This document shows positions 39,225 to 53,086 of a stretch of 64,000 bases of DNA, piece after piece (within the stretch, counting starts at the first letter, position 1; the number at the start of each line of letters is the position of its first letter). Origin of the DNA: Ichthyophonus hoferi (taxonomy: Eukaryota; Opisthokonta; Ichthyosporea; Ichthyophonida; Ichthyophonidae); assembly GCA_002751075.1 (NCBI GenBank), contig NAOQ01000165.1, forward strand, positions 1,825 through 65,824, in the 5' to 3' direction. The translations under genes were made by a program, and so were the position numbers. The notes below the pieces were generated by a model. It was not told where the DNA came from and made no database searches. It worked only from the letters and a program-made list of their open reading frames with translations.

Positions 39225-39480
39225 ATAACACTATTGAAGTCTCCTTCGTCTATATTAGTTAGGTCTGCATCTGAGTCTTCAGATGAAGTGATCTGATCCG
39301 ACTCAAGCTCTCGTCGGAAGATAATGGTACTGAAAGTGAAATAGGCGGAACAGGAATGTACTGCTTAGTTGTATCTGCACGGATAGTAGGGGAACTATCG
39401 GTAGTGGAATTTGAAGAAGGTATTGTGACCTTCTGCTTTTTTACCGATGCAGTAGTAGTCAGTATATATAGTTATGGAAG
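39225..39480 (-). pseudogene. Degraded coding-like fragment, probably from a mobile element
   Basis: The minus strand reads as Ser/Thr/Pro-rich then acidic protein (pieces such as KKQKVTIPSSNSTTDSSPT and SSEDSDADLTNIDEGDFNS), but not in one continuous frame. I do not recognise the family. It looks like an old, broken copy. Confidence 0.4.
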
Positions 39481-40562
39481 CTATCTGACCCACCCTCGGG
39501 TATGACACAAATAATACATATATACTATCATATATACATATCTACTGTCATGTATACATCAATACATAACTGTAGGCGTATATAGGGTGTTGTATTCTGA
39601 GTTGACTGTTTGATGGACCTTGGAGTCAGAAGTATTTGTCATTGACTGGAATTTAATTTAATTGACGACTTGGACTTTGACATAGTCAAATACACGATTA
39701 TCTAATATAGTATATATAGATTTATTAATAATTTCCCGGTCCTTGTGCAAAACCTTAGTAAGCGTTATGTAGTTTCCCACCGAATACACTGAATACCAGC
39801 CAATATCCTTAATATGGTACATTGTTCAAATTGATGTAGACATTGAAATATGAGTTTGTGCTATGCGTTCAACTTAGCGCTAATACCTCCGGTTATTATG
39901 AAGTTATCTAAAGGGTAATATCCCGAGGTTAAAATATTGAAAGCCCCTCGTCATAACTAAAACCTGTGCTTGAAAAGCCTTTTGTTAATCGCGATCCAAT
40001 CGCTAGCCATAATCTATGATTTCGTTAAAGCTAATTACTATTAATTAAAACATATCTATTAATAGTCTTGTACCTCTAATCCAATGGTTCCTTACTAATT
40101 AATAGTTATGTAAAAAAATACTACCCAATCAGTGAGAAGTTAGTAACTAAGTACTTCACACCATTATAATTAATTAAATTCATATACGCACTACCTTAAT
40201 ACAACAACAAATACTCTGTCTATAGTAGACATGTAGAGTTGATCCATAACGAAAAGTACACACTTTGCATTATATCAAATAATATTTTTATATGCTATAC
40301 TGTAATTTTATAAGTAGACTTTATTATTTTAATTGGAGCTGAGTATAAAAATAATTAAACAAAGTAGTTGTGGTTATTTAAAACTAAACTCCTTATGTTC
40401 TATTGTATCAGTTAATATATACATATAAATATGCTACATTCTAATTTTATGAGTAAAAATTATTATTCTATTTGTAACGGTGAATATAAACCAATTAAAC
40501 CGAGGTAGAGTGCTGGTTCTTTAAAACTAAAATAATAATAAATAATTAATATTATAATTAAG

Positions 40563-41275
40563 CTACTGCCGATTCTTCTCATATTTTTCGACTAACTCAT
40601 TTTGAGTTTGAGCATCTGTTTGATCGTGACGAGAATATTCCATGGTATATTCTCCTTTTCCCTGGAGCAAAGTGTATAGTAGAGTTGTAAGTTAGTAACA
40701 TATATATACATGAAGTATCACATAGCTGAGCATATTGTTTTAGTCATATATTTTACTTTAAAATATTTAAAATTTTGCTTTATTTTATTCTATATATGCA
40801 GTGTTTTGAAGGACTCAATACGTACATGTTCATATCTTATATTTGTAGGGAGACATAATATTACAAAATTCTCTGGTTTTTATTTGGTTCGAAATATGAG
40901 AAAAAAAAAAAGAAAAAAAGAAAAAAAAACTTACGAACAGAGAAATGATAGTTGATATTACAATTTTACAGTAAAAATAAAATAGTTGTTGTTATTCTTC
41001 AAATATTTTAATCTCCTTTTCAGAAGCAATTTTTTTGGATAGTATAATATGGTATAGTATAGATATAGTATAGTATGATATAGCATAGTATAGTATAGCA
41101 TAGTATGATATGATATATAGTATAATTACAAGGTTTTTTTCATTCTCTATATAAAAATATATGGGTAGATAGATGGATCATGGAGACTATGGAATAATAT
41201 ATTAATATATGATAAATAAATATATAACAAATATAGGTAAAAGGATATGTTGTGTATACGTGTACATGTATATGT

Positions 41276-41322
<47 letters not shown>

Positions 41323-44300
41323 GCAAGGATATATATGGTATGAGGAGGTGTGTTTACCCAGAAATTTGAATAAGTGTGTATGTATAGCTATTGTAATATT
41401 ACCACGGCAACTATTAAGATCTACAATAAAAATTTAAAAATATTTAAATAACACACTTTTAAACACAACTTAAAACTTTAAGTGTTTTAAAATTTTAATA
41501 TAATTTAAAATCTCACCTGAGTACAAGACCTTAGCTCATTTGAATACCCAAACATATTGTTCAATGGTACATTAGCAAATAAAATCGTATATCCATTGAT
41601 AGAGTCCGTGGCGGTTAGGACCCCTCTCCGCTTAATAAGCCCTGTGGTAGCTATACCCTAGGCGATGGAGGGAGACGGAGGGAGAGGGAGGAAAAGAAAT
41701 AAAAAGCAAAAGATAAATGAGTATTGAAATAGTATATGTATATGTACATATCTGCAAATGATGAATAAAAAGTGTTTACTATAAAGGAGATATAATATAA
41801 TCTACCAATAATACTTGTTGCATATAACCATACCTACCTACAGCAAACACACTACACTACACTCATGCAATCATAACTCTGCAATAAATTTTAAACAAAT
41901 AAACATCTTTACATAAACCAACCCATATTAATGGATTAACATTAACATAGATGGGTCTTCTATTACATATGGTAATCATATGTATATATATATGTATACA
42001 CAGTATATCAGCCTGTGTGGTATGTTATGTTACTGTGTTATGTTATGGGAGTATACCTGGAACTCTTCAGGCACAGATACTTCTACATTCATGATGGGTT
42101 CTATTATGATAGGCCCTGCTTCTTTGGATGCTGTGTAGGTATTTATGTAGATAGGTATATATGTATTTATGTATTTATGTATGTATGTTTGACTGCATGA
42201 CTGTATGTATGTAGATATGTGTAAGGATATAGGTTCTTGTATATATATATGCATATGTATAAGTGAGTGGACATGTATGCGCATGTGCATATGAATGTGT
42301 GGACGTGTGTATATGTATTAATATTCTAGAAATCACGCTCATATTCAATTTAACTATAACAGGACCATAAGTATATCTCTGTTGGGCCATTGACATGAGT
42401 ACCTAAATAACTGTCTAATAATATTATGGTTTTATAGTTGTAATTAGTCACTATCCAATAATATTATAGTTTTATAACTGAATTGGTTACTATCCAATAA
42501 TACTATAGTTTTGTAATTGTAGCTAATTACTATTCAATAATATTATGGTTTTATAACTGTAATTAGTCACTATCCAATTAACGAAAATTTTAAAACCTAC
42601 CTTGGAGTAGAGCCCCCTTTCCGGCCATACGATAGGCCAGTTCATTCGAGTCTACTACGTGAGAGACTCCATCCTTAAGAAGAAATACACAACCTATAGG
42701 TAGGTAGGTAGGTAGGTAAGAGGGTAGGTAAGTAGTAGATAAGTATGCATGCCTGTATATATATCTGCGTAATAGGAATATTAGAATCACTGTGGTTTCT
42801 TATTTTTAATGAACGCATTTCTCTTTTATTTTTATTAGTGCCTTATATTATTGCCTTAATAAAAAAAATATATACTATATCCCCCATTTTAATACAATCA
42901 AAATATCAAAAGAAACATATGAAATGAGCATTAAATGTGAGAGTGTAGAGAACAAAGTATACTTAATTGGATAATTGCTTTTATTATTGCTAAGAAGTAT
43001 TTAATAATAAAAAACGACAAAATAAAAAATATATATTTTGAAAGACTCATAATGATTGGAGAATAAATTTAAATCATTATTTTCCATATGCCTATTATTT
43101 TAATTATGGTATTCATAATTAATTCATAAACAAGTTATGCAAACATTAAAACCATGCCATTATTTCTATTGAACAGTTAATTTTAACTTTACAATAGCTT
43201 ATCAAAGATAGGATAGTTAAATGGGTGATCTTTTCATGATTAATCAATTCATAGTATAAATAATGATTAAAACTAAGCAGTTATTTCCTTTGAATAATGA
43301 CTTTTAAAATAACCTACCTAGCACAGGATAACCACTGAGTGAACCTTTGGCACAACCTTCCTTAAACCCCTGTAGAAGGGTGATGTGTATTATATGTATG
43401 TACCTCCACATCATTGCTATTATCATATGGTCTATATATAAAGATAAAAGATTAGCGCCATAGTATAGTATATGATAGGATAGGATAGTATAGTATAGTA
43501 TGATATAATATAATGTAAGATAATATAAGATACCATAATATAATATAATATAATACAACATAATATTATACGCGACAATATAGTGTAATACTGTTAAATA
43601 CAGTGCAATACCATACCATACAAGTACAATATAATAAAACACAACACAATATAATCCAATATATTACAATAGAATGCAATAAAATACAACACAGCATAAC
43701 ATAACATATATTAAACATGCAATAAACAAGCAATAGCAATATAATTATTAAACAGTACAAAAATATAATTTAAAACAGCACAATACGGCAATAACAATAT
43801 ATAAAGAATGGAGAGAGAGAAAAGAAAAAAAACTATAAACAATCTCATATATGCATATAATAAATCAAATTAATAATTAATAGCTAATAGTCCATACATA
43901 CAATACAAACCTTTTCTATGGCCGGTATGAATTCACTTGGAATATTATTTCCCATAGTAGCATTTATAAATTCATTATCCGAATTGTAATCCTCTTTCGG
44001 ATATATTTCACCAATTACACGGCCATATTGTCCAGCTCCACCAGACTGCTTCTTGTGAATAAAATCAAATTCCACTGTGTGAATGATGGTGATAGGATAA
44101 AGATATATTAGGATGAGGGGGTGCAAACTGTTTATAATATACATAATACATACTATATTAAGTAAATATAAAATTTACCTAAAGATGGGCGACAGGAATA
44201 GTCGTATTTTTGTTTTTGTCAAAAATCCTTGAACTATTGTTAAAAAGAATTGCAAATGCCTAAAATGCTATTTAATGTAATGAAAATTTATAATATGCTG

Positions 44301-47300
44301 TGAAAATGCACTGTTTTTATAGTAAGATAATTGTATAGACGATACAGGTAAATAAAAATGGGGATAGGGTAAAAGAATGAAAAGGATAATAATAGTTATA
44401 TTAGCAAATAAATAATAACTATAAGATTTTAAATCATTATAATATACAGATCAATTAATTTAAATACCATACCTGATTGGGTAATACATTCTCTAAAAGC
44501 AACCTTAGGTTTACCACTAATTACGTCACAGTTGTATTCTCGTCGCATTCTTTCCATGTATATTTCCAAATGAAGCTCACCCATGCCCTAATAAGGTCAT
44601 TTTAATGCAATATTATTGGATAAATAATTTGCAATATATGTAGGTGGATATGAGACTATATATTCATATATGGTTAAATATTACAAAAAATGATTGGCTG
44701 GAGAAAGAAAAAAATGTGAATAAGTACGTGTGTGCAAGTATACAAAATAATATATATATAAATATATTAGTATCTAGTATATAGGTTTATTATATATAAA
44801 AACACAAATATATATATATATACTCATGCATTTACGCCATTTTACACATATAAGTTAATATATATTTATAAATATAGTAATATCAACCACATAACATACA
44901 CATAACATACTGCGCAGTCATAGGTTACAAAGAGATGATCATGATAGGCTAACTATATGATATACCATATATAGAAGGATATACTATATATGGAAGAATA
45001 TACCATGTATGGAAGGATATATTATATATAGAGGAATATATCATATATAGAAGAATATACCGTATATAGAATGATATACCATGTATAGAAAGATATACAA
45101 CTATGAAAAAGAACATAATAAAGTCCAACTAGGCATAACACAGCCGGATAGTAAGCCAGGCTTGTTGTACTATGTTGTACTATGTTATACTATGTTGTAT
45201 TATGTTTTATTGTGTTTTATTATGTTGTACTATGTTTTATTATGTTTTATTACGTTGTACTATGTTTTATTATGTTGTACTATGCTGTACTAGATTCTAC
45301 TATGTTAAATAGATCACCTACAGATATAATGGTCTCTTTGCTCTCGTCGTCTACTCTGACCTGAAAGGTAGGGTCCTCACGTACAAACCTATTAAGTGCC
45401 TTGCTCATTCGATCTAGATCATCTTTGTTCTTAAGCCGGATGGCTAGCGATAGCACTGGCTTAGGTACAAACATGGAGGTCTAGTAGGGAAGAGGGAGGG
45501 AGAGAGGATGTGATTGGTATTTTAAAGACATTATTCAAAGAAAATATTATAATCATTTTAATTTTACTGAATTTTTATAACAGTATTAAATATTATGCTA
45601 ATTGGTTCTTAAAACAATATTAGACTTTAGCACATTGACGCGAGTGGTTCATTAAAGGACTACAGTCTAAGATATTGAAGGTAAGAGGTTAACAATATAG
45701 TAAGGATATAGAATGATATACACTATACCCAGATAGTATAAAAATATAGTTGTATAATGGCATATAGTATATTAGTATAATAATATAGTAGCATAATAAT
45801 ATAATAGTATAATAATATAACAATATAATAGTATAATAGTATAATAGTACAGCAGTATAATAATATAATATTATAATATTATAATACTATAATTGCGTAA
45901 TAGTATAACAGTATAATAATATAATAATGTAATGATATAATAGTATGATAATACAATAATATCATCATATAGTAATATGATAGTATACTAGTATAACATA
46001 GTGATAGTATATATGTATGTGCATATGCAAGGCCTCTATCTCTAACCTGTGTAGTTTAAATATGTTAAGTATATATGCCAATACATTTAGTTAAAACAAA
46101 AATTGTGGACTTAATTATTTTAATGCGTTTTAAATACCAATCAGACGTTACAATAAATCCCACAATCATCACTGTAATTGGCTTACCATGGTATACATAA
46201 CTTTACCGTCTGTAAATGTATCACCTGAAGCACATTCCATTCCAAATAACGAACCAATACCGCCCGCACTGATCTCACTAACATCCTGTGTATCATTGGC
46301 TTATATAAATTAAAGTAAATATTTAAATTACGTATATACGATATGAGCATCTGGAACTGAAATGTGTAAGGTTAAATAGATTATACATTATTATGGTTAT
46401 ACAATTGATTGGTAAGTAATTAAAAATTAATTAAAAAGAGATTAAACAGAAATAATGGGAAATATACTTAATTAATTAGTAACATACCTCCATTTCATTG
46501 GAGTGCATGCGTAGTAGGCGGGATACTTTAATTTTTTTTTGATTGCGTCCATTGACATTATAAATATAGGCACCTATTGAAGGAAAGTTGAAATTAAAAA
46601 TGCATCAAATAATGTATTTTATTGTTAATGCATATTATATAGTTTGATATGGTTCGTAGTATTTTAATGGGCGTTGAATTATTGCAATTAAAATTAGTAA
46701 TTATAGGATATTACTGAATACAGTATGATAGGAGAGGATATGATATGGTATGATATAATATAATATAACATAATATAGCATAACATAACATAACATAATA
46801 TAGCATAATATATCATAACATAATATAATAGAATATAACGTAGAATCTTGTAATTTCAAAGGTTTTTATGATTGCAGAGCACTAAGAGCCATTGAGTAAC
46901 TACTTACTTGCTACCCTAGCAACTTATACATCTTGATTATTATATTTATATCTACGTTATGTTCAAAAAACAAATTATCTTTGTTAATCGTGTCCCATAT
47001 TTAGAACCGATTTTATAGAGCTGAACCTTTTTATAGCATAATATCACATAATACCATACATTACAATATGATATTAGTATCTTACATTACAATATTAGCA
47101 AGAATTATATTGAAATATAGGCACCTCATTGTATGGTACGGTTATATATTTAGTCAATCCTTTAACACAAACACTAAAATGGTATATACAACCATGACCC
47201 CATGTTAATATTCAATAAGAATACTAGTTTTGTTATTTACGTCTAAATTTAGAAAGGACCATAAATGCACTTTAGATAATTGATCAATCATCTCTCTTAT

Positions 47301-48601
47301 TTAAAGCATCTCCTTAATTCTATAACCAATCATCCTTCCCCTGGTATTGTCTAGTCCAATTAGATTATCTATACTCATTCTCAAATATCATTGGTCATTT
47401 TACCTACCCTTGCGTAAGCATCCTTGGTAGACACGAATATACGTGACTTGACCAAACCGTCCTTCCTGTTTTATTGGATAAATTTAAAAAATTAGATTTG
47501 TGATTAGTGGTCATTTAAAATTTAAACACATAGTACTACTGGGTAATGTAGATAGAAGACATTATCAATTGATAACGTAACAAAACAAATATAACATAAC
47601 ATAACATAACATAACATAACATAACATAACATAACATAACATAATACAACATATCATATAATATCATAGTATATCATAACATAATATATCATAACATAAT
47701 ACAACATAATAAAACATAACATAACATACAAACCCACCTCTAGCTTGAAGGCAAGACCCACAAATGGCTGATCTATATCATCACCTTTTAACACTACCTT
47801 GGCCTCATTCTGCTTTACGTCTAAGGCTATATTTTCCACCTATTTCCATAATTAGTAATCACGAAAATACTTAGATAATGATAGTAAACCAATTAATAAC
47901 AAGTATTATCAGGAAAAATTTATGGGACTAACTTCATTGGATTGGAGTCACGAGAAAATATTTAGGAAAAATATTTGATGTATTTGATTGGTATTTATAA
48001 TGGAATATATATATATATATATATATATATTATTTAGAGGGTTAAGATAAAAAGCTGTTAATAAGTGTTAGATTAAAATTTATTACGGATGGGGAAATAC
48101 GTAAAAATCTGTATATCATATATATATATATATATATATATATTAACATACATACACATACGAAGAAAAATAACGTTATTATATTAATTTAAGTTTAAAA
48201 GGAAGTANNNNNNNNNNNNNNNNNNNNNNNNNNNNNNNNNNNNNNNNNNNNNNNNNNNNNNNNNNNNNNNNNNNNNNNNNNNNNNNNNNNNNNNNNNNNN
48301 NNNNNNNNNNNNNNNNNNNNNNNNNNNNNNNNNNNNNNNNNNNNNNNNNNNNNNNNNNNNNNNNNNNNNNNNNNNNNNNNNNNNNNNNNNNNNNNNNNNN
48401 NNNNNNNNNNNNNNNNNNNNNNNNNNNNNNNNNNNNNNNNNNNNNNNNNNNNNNNNNNNNNNNNNNNNNNNNNNNNNNNNNNNNNNNNNNNNNNNNNNNN
48501 NNNNNNNNNNNNNNNNNNNNNNNNNNNNNNNNGATAAAAAGCTGTTAATAAGTGTTAGATTAAAATTTATTACGGATGGGGAAATACGTAAAAATCTGTA
48601 T

Positions 48602-48635
<34 letters not shown>

Positions 48636-51600
48636 CATACATACACATACAGAAAAATAAACGTATTATATAATTATTTTAAAAGGAAAGTATGTTAACA
48701 TAATATACGTAACTAGTACAAGTATATATTATATATTGGAAAAAGTAAGTAAAATCTTATAATTGGTTTTGACGTATTTAAATTCATATATTTTTAATTC
48801 TATTGGTCGTCTATATTGATACGATGTACACTTTTAGTATTATTAATTAATTTAACTACGCATTACAATTTAATCTATCTTTATTATAGGATGATAGCTT
48901 TTAAATTTATATGTAACTGAGCAAGCAAGCTACATTCTATTTTATATATAGTATAATATGTATTACACTTTATATTTTAATTTGTAGGTAATATATTATA
49001 TAATAGATTATATAGGGTATGCTAATAAAACTATCTTTATAAAAACAATAATACTATATATAGCTATTACCCATATACATACATACGCACGCACCTCCAT
49101 CGGATTGGGTAGATAATCAGAGATCCCATCCAATAATGTTTGGACACCTTTGTTTTTAAGTGCCGTTCCTACCATAATTGGGGTGAATTTATTGGCTACT
49201 ACCACTCGACGAATAGCTGCCTGTGTTTAAATATATATGAAATAGTTTTATTATCTATGTGAATATTAATCTTTTACTGATAGTAGAAAGTGATTCTATT
49301 GGATATTAAAAGTTATGTTTTATTGGATTGTTTTGAATAATAATGGGTATGGTAATAGATTAGAGAAGTGCGATTGGAAGGAGAGCCAATTGAGGTGTTT
49401 TTTAAGTTTAAGTACATATTTTTAAATATGTAATGAAATTAAAACAGCATTAAAATCAAAACTATATTAAAAAATGACACTTCATTTTGCTACAATTAAA
49501 AATCAATAATACATCTCTTCTGTTGTATTATATCATATTATAATCATACCATATCATACTATATTATATAGAGACTTTACTTGAATATATATACCTATAT
49601 ATGTAGGTATGTTTATTAAAACTATTACATATATATTTTATAATCTTATCTGTCCAATTAGCCATGACTGTTAATTAATAAATATGTTAATAAGAATTAC
49701 AAATATGATAATGCATGTATATACATACACTAAATAATAACAACAACCATTTCCTATTGCAAAATAATTAAATTAAAAACTAAATAATTGTACCCTTAAT
49801 TCCTCATTGGTGGGCTCCTGCTCCAATACAAACATCTCACCCAGTTGATCATCTATATCCGCAACCTAAGCAAATTAATTTCCTTAGTTAGTTAGTTGAT
49901 TTAAAAAGAATTTGTGTAAAGCAATGCATTAATTAGTACCTGCAAGATAACTGAATTAAAAAATCAAATATAATGAACACAGTGCTGGCATTAAATAGAA
50001 GGGAATAACAGAAAACAAATCTATAGCAATATATAACAAAATAAAAAATAAAAATCAAGTATAAGCCAGGTGATTTAATAAGTATAAATAGATAAATAGG
50101 TAGACAGATATATAGTTAGATAGACAAATATATTGATAGATAGGGAAATATATATAAAAATTGATAGATAGATAAGTAGCTAGATTGACATTTTGGTATA
50201 ACTATAATAACTTAGAGTCACGTGCAGTTTGTATTAGCTCTGTTCTCTTTTCTTTGGCTAGTTGTTTGAGATACTCTGGAATCTCTCGGCAAACTACTGT
50301 TTCGCTGGTCAATAGATGCAATTAATAAGAGATAAGAGGAGGGCAAAGATTATATATATGCAGTAATCTGATATTATATTATATTATATTATATTATATT
50401 ATATTATATTATATTATACTCTAGCAATTTTAATTACTTAATTAATTATAAATCAGTCTATAACTATATTAAGAGTTCTATTATATGTATATGATTGCAT
50501 GTGTTTATACTTAACTATAATTAATTGGAATTAATTAAAATGAATTATAGTTACAATAAGTTTTTTCCTATATATATATGACTGCCTTTAAGACAGGTAT
50601 AGCTATGGGTTTATGTATATGTTTATATATGGTTAATTACAAGTAATTATAATTAACCATAATTACATTATAGTTTTTGTTATAAATGTATACATATACA
50701 TGCATGATAATTACCCACCCATAATCGCCCTCGTTATAAATAGCCTGCATAGCCACCAGATCTACCGCTCCTTCGTATGACTTCTCTATTCCTATTGGTA
50801 TATGCACTAGTGCACACGTGCGTTGCAGCTTACCTCTATAACCCATCCATTAGACCAATGAACATAATCAAAAATTTGCAACATTAAGCATAACAATTTT
50901 AAAATGTATTAAAGAATATCTATTAGGATTTATTATAATTATCAATTATCATTAGTTTTTATTTTTATTTTTTTTATCTATTCATTTTCTTTTCTTTTCC
51001 TACTCTCCATCTCTTTTTTTTTTTTTCTTACGGTGAGAGAGTGAAATAATAACTATAGCATAGTAAGATAACAAAGCAAAAGACGGAATATTAAAATATT
51101 ATTTTTAATATATATATATATATATATGATACCTGATTTGATCCACTATTTTATGAGGTTCAGCCCCAGGTCTGTTTGAGATAAGAGAGATAAAATTAAT
51201 ATTTTAATTAAAATAGCCCCAAAAACATAATTTCTTAATTAGAAATACAATTAAAGTCCACTCTATTACTCTCCTATCTTAACTCTATTGATCAATTATT
51301 TAATTTTAAATAAAATCCCTAATTACACTGTTTTAAAATTTTCCTTATTTGTTACTATGGTAACGGATTATCCAATAGTAAAGTAATGTTAAGATGTAAT
51401 TAAATGAATATCTATGATGGTAATTATGTTTATAGAATTAAATACGCTGTTGTAATAATTTCCTTATCAAATTACTATGGTAACGGATAATCCAACAGCA
51501 AAGTATTATTAAAAATTAAATAAATGAATAATATATAGCGGTACTCATGTTTAAAATTAATTACATTTTGTTTATGGCATAGACGTATATATACCTATCT

Positions 51601-53051
51601 ATAGGAGAGAAATTGTGAAAGTTATTTAATTAAATAAAAAAAACTATGTACAACAATCGTGATAGAATATTAGGCAAAGAACTAGAAAATAATAGTCTGA
51701 TTAGACAAGTATAATGATACAATATATAGGATGCAGGTAGGATGGTAGAGCATGCTATAATGAAGTATTCTATAGAGGTTGTCCTAGGTGAAGGAGATAT
51801 GATATATCTGAAAAGTAAGTGTATGTAGGTTCGGAACTTGAGGCTAAAATAGAATAGAACAGAGGTATAAAGAAAAATTAAATAAGGAAATATATAATAC
51901 ATACAATAAAAATATAAAGAAAATGCACTAAGAATATAATATAATAAGGCTAGAATATGATTTGTTCATAACGATAAAATATAATAACAATAATAATAAA
52001 TAGTAGATAATTTAACACGGGAATGTGATAATATATTATAATATAGTACTAAATCAATATTTTCAAAAATTAAAATTAAAATATGTAAAATCACATAAGA
52101 CAACATAATAAAATACCTTATAATACAATACCATATAGTCTAATATAATTCAATGTAATGTATAATAAAGTATAATATAATAAAACATCATCTATTATAA
52201 TATAATATATTATAATAAAATACAATATAATAGAATATAATAAAATGTAATATAATATAATATAATATAGTGCAATACAATATAATATAATATAATACAA
52301 TACAATTTAACTTAATACACTATAATAGAATACAATCCAATATAATATAACATAATACATTATAATATAATGTAATACAAGACATTATTATATCATATGA
52401 TATAATAAATACATTATAATACTAGAAAACAAAATACAATGTAATATAATATAATATAATGCAACATATTACAATATAATACAATACAGTACAATATATT
52501 ACAATTTAATACAATACAATACAGTGCAATATATTATACTATAGCACAATACATTAAAATATAATGCAATGCAATACAATGCAGTATGCTGTAGTATTGT
52601 CCCATACAGACATATATGTACCTATCCATCTTGTTTATAAAGGCAATAGAGGGTACATTGTATCGCTTCATTTGACGGTCAACTGTTAATGTTTGACTCT
52701 GGAAGGAAGACCTATTACCATATATAATAGCATGTTATCGCTATGGTTATAGTTACACCTATAGATATAAGTATAGGTATATGCATGAGTATGAGTGCGT
52801 ATTTATAGTAATATTTAAGTCGGTATGTCTCTCAATCATAACATACATACATAAAGAAGACTGTACCTGAACACCACTGACAGCACATAGCACTAGTACT
52901 GCCCCATCCAGCACCCTCAGGGCTCTTTCCACTTCCACGGTAAAGTCAACATGGCCTATAGTATGCCAATTACTAAGGTATATTTCTAATTCGTTATGTT
53001 ATTATATGCGGACTATCATGTAGGTATACTTATACTTGTACTGCTTATTGC

Positions 53052-53086
<35 letters not shown>

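Larger units (their letters stand above)
35999..40562. other. Intergenic region between MEIOB and GFM1
   Basis: Both neighbours read left. Contents: a family-A copy (36102-36350) and a short fragment (38869-38932), a degenerate duplicated block (about 38530-38840), a degraded coding-like fragment (39225-39480), and otherwise AT-rich sequence. A minus-strand AATAAA near 40323-40318 may end GFM1. Confidence 0.6.

Noticed and set aside
45081-45364. Tyr/Val/Leu-rich open frames on the plus strand
   Set aside because: Translation of the TATGT/TGTAC pentamer array antisense to GFM1.
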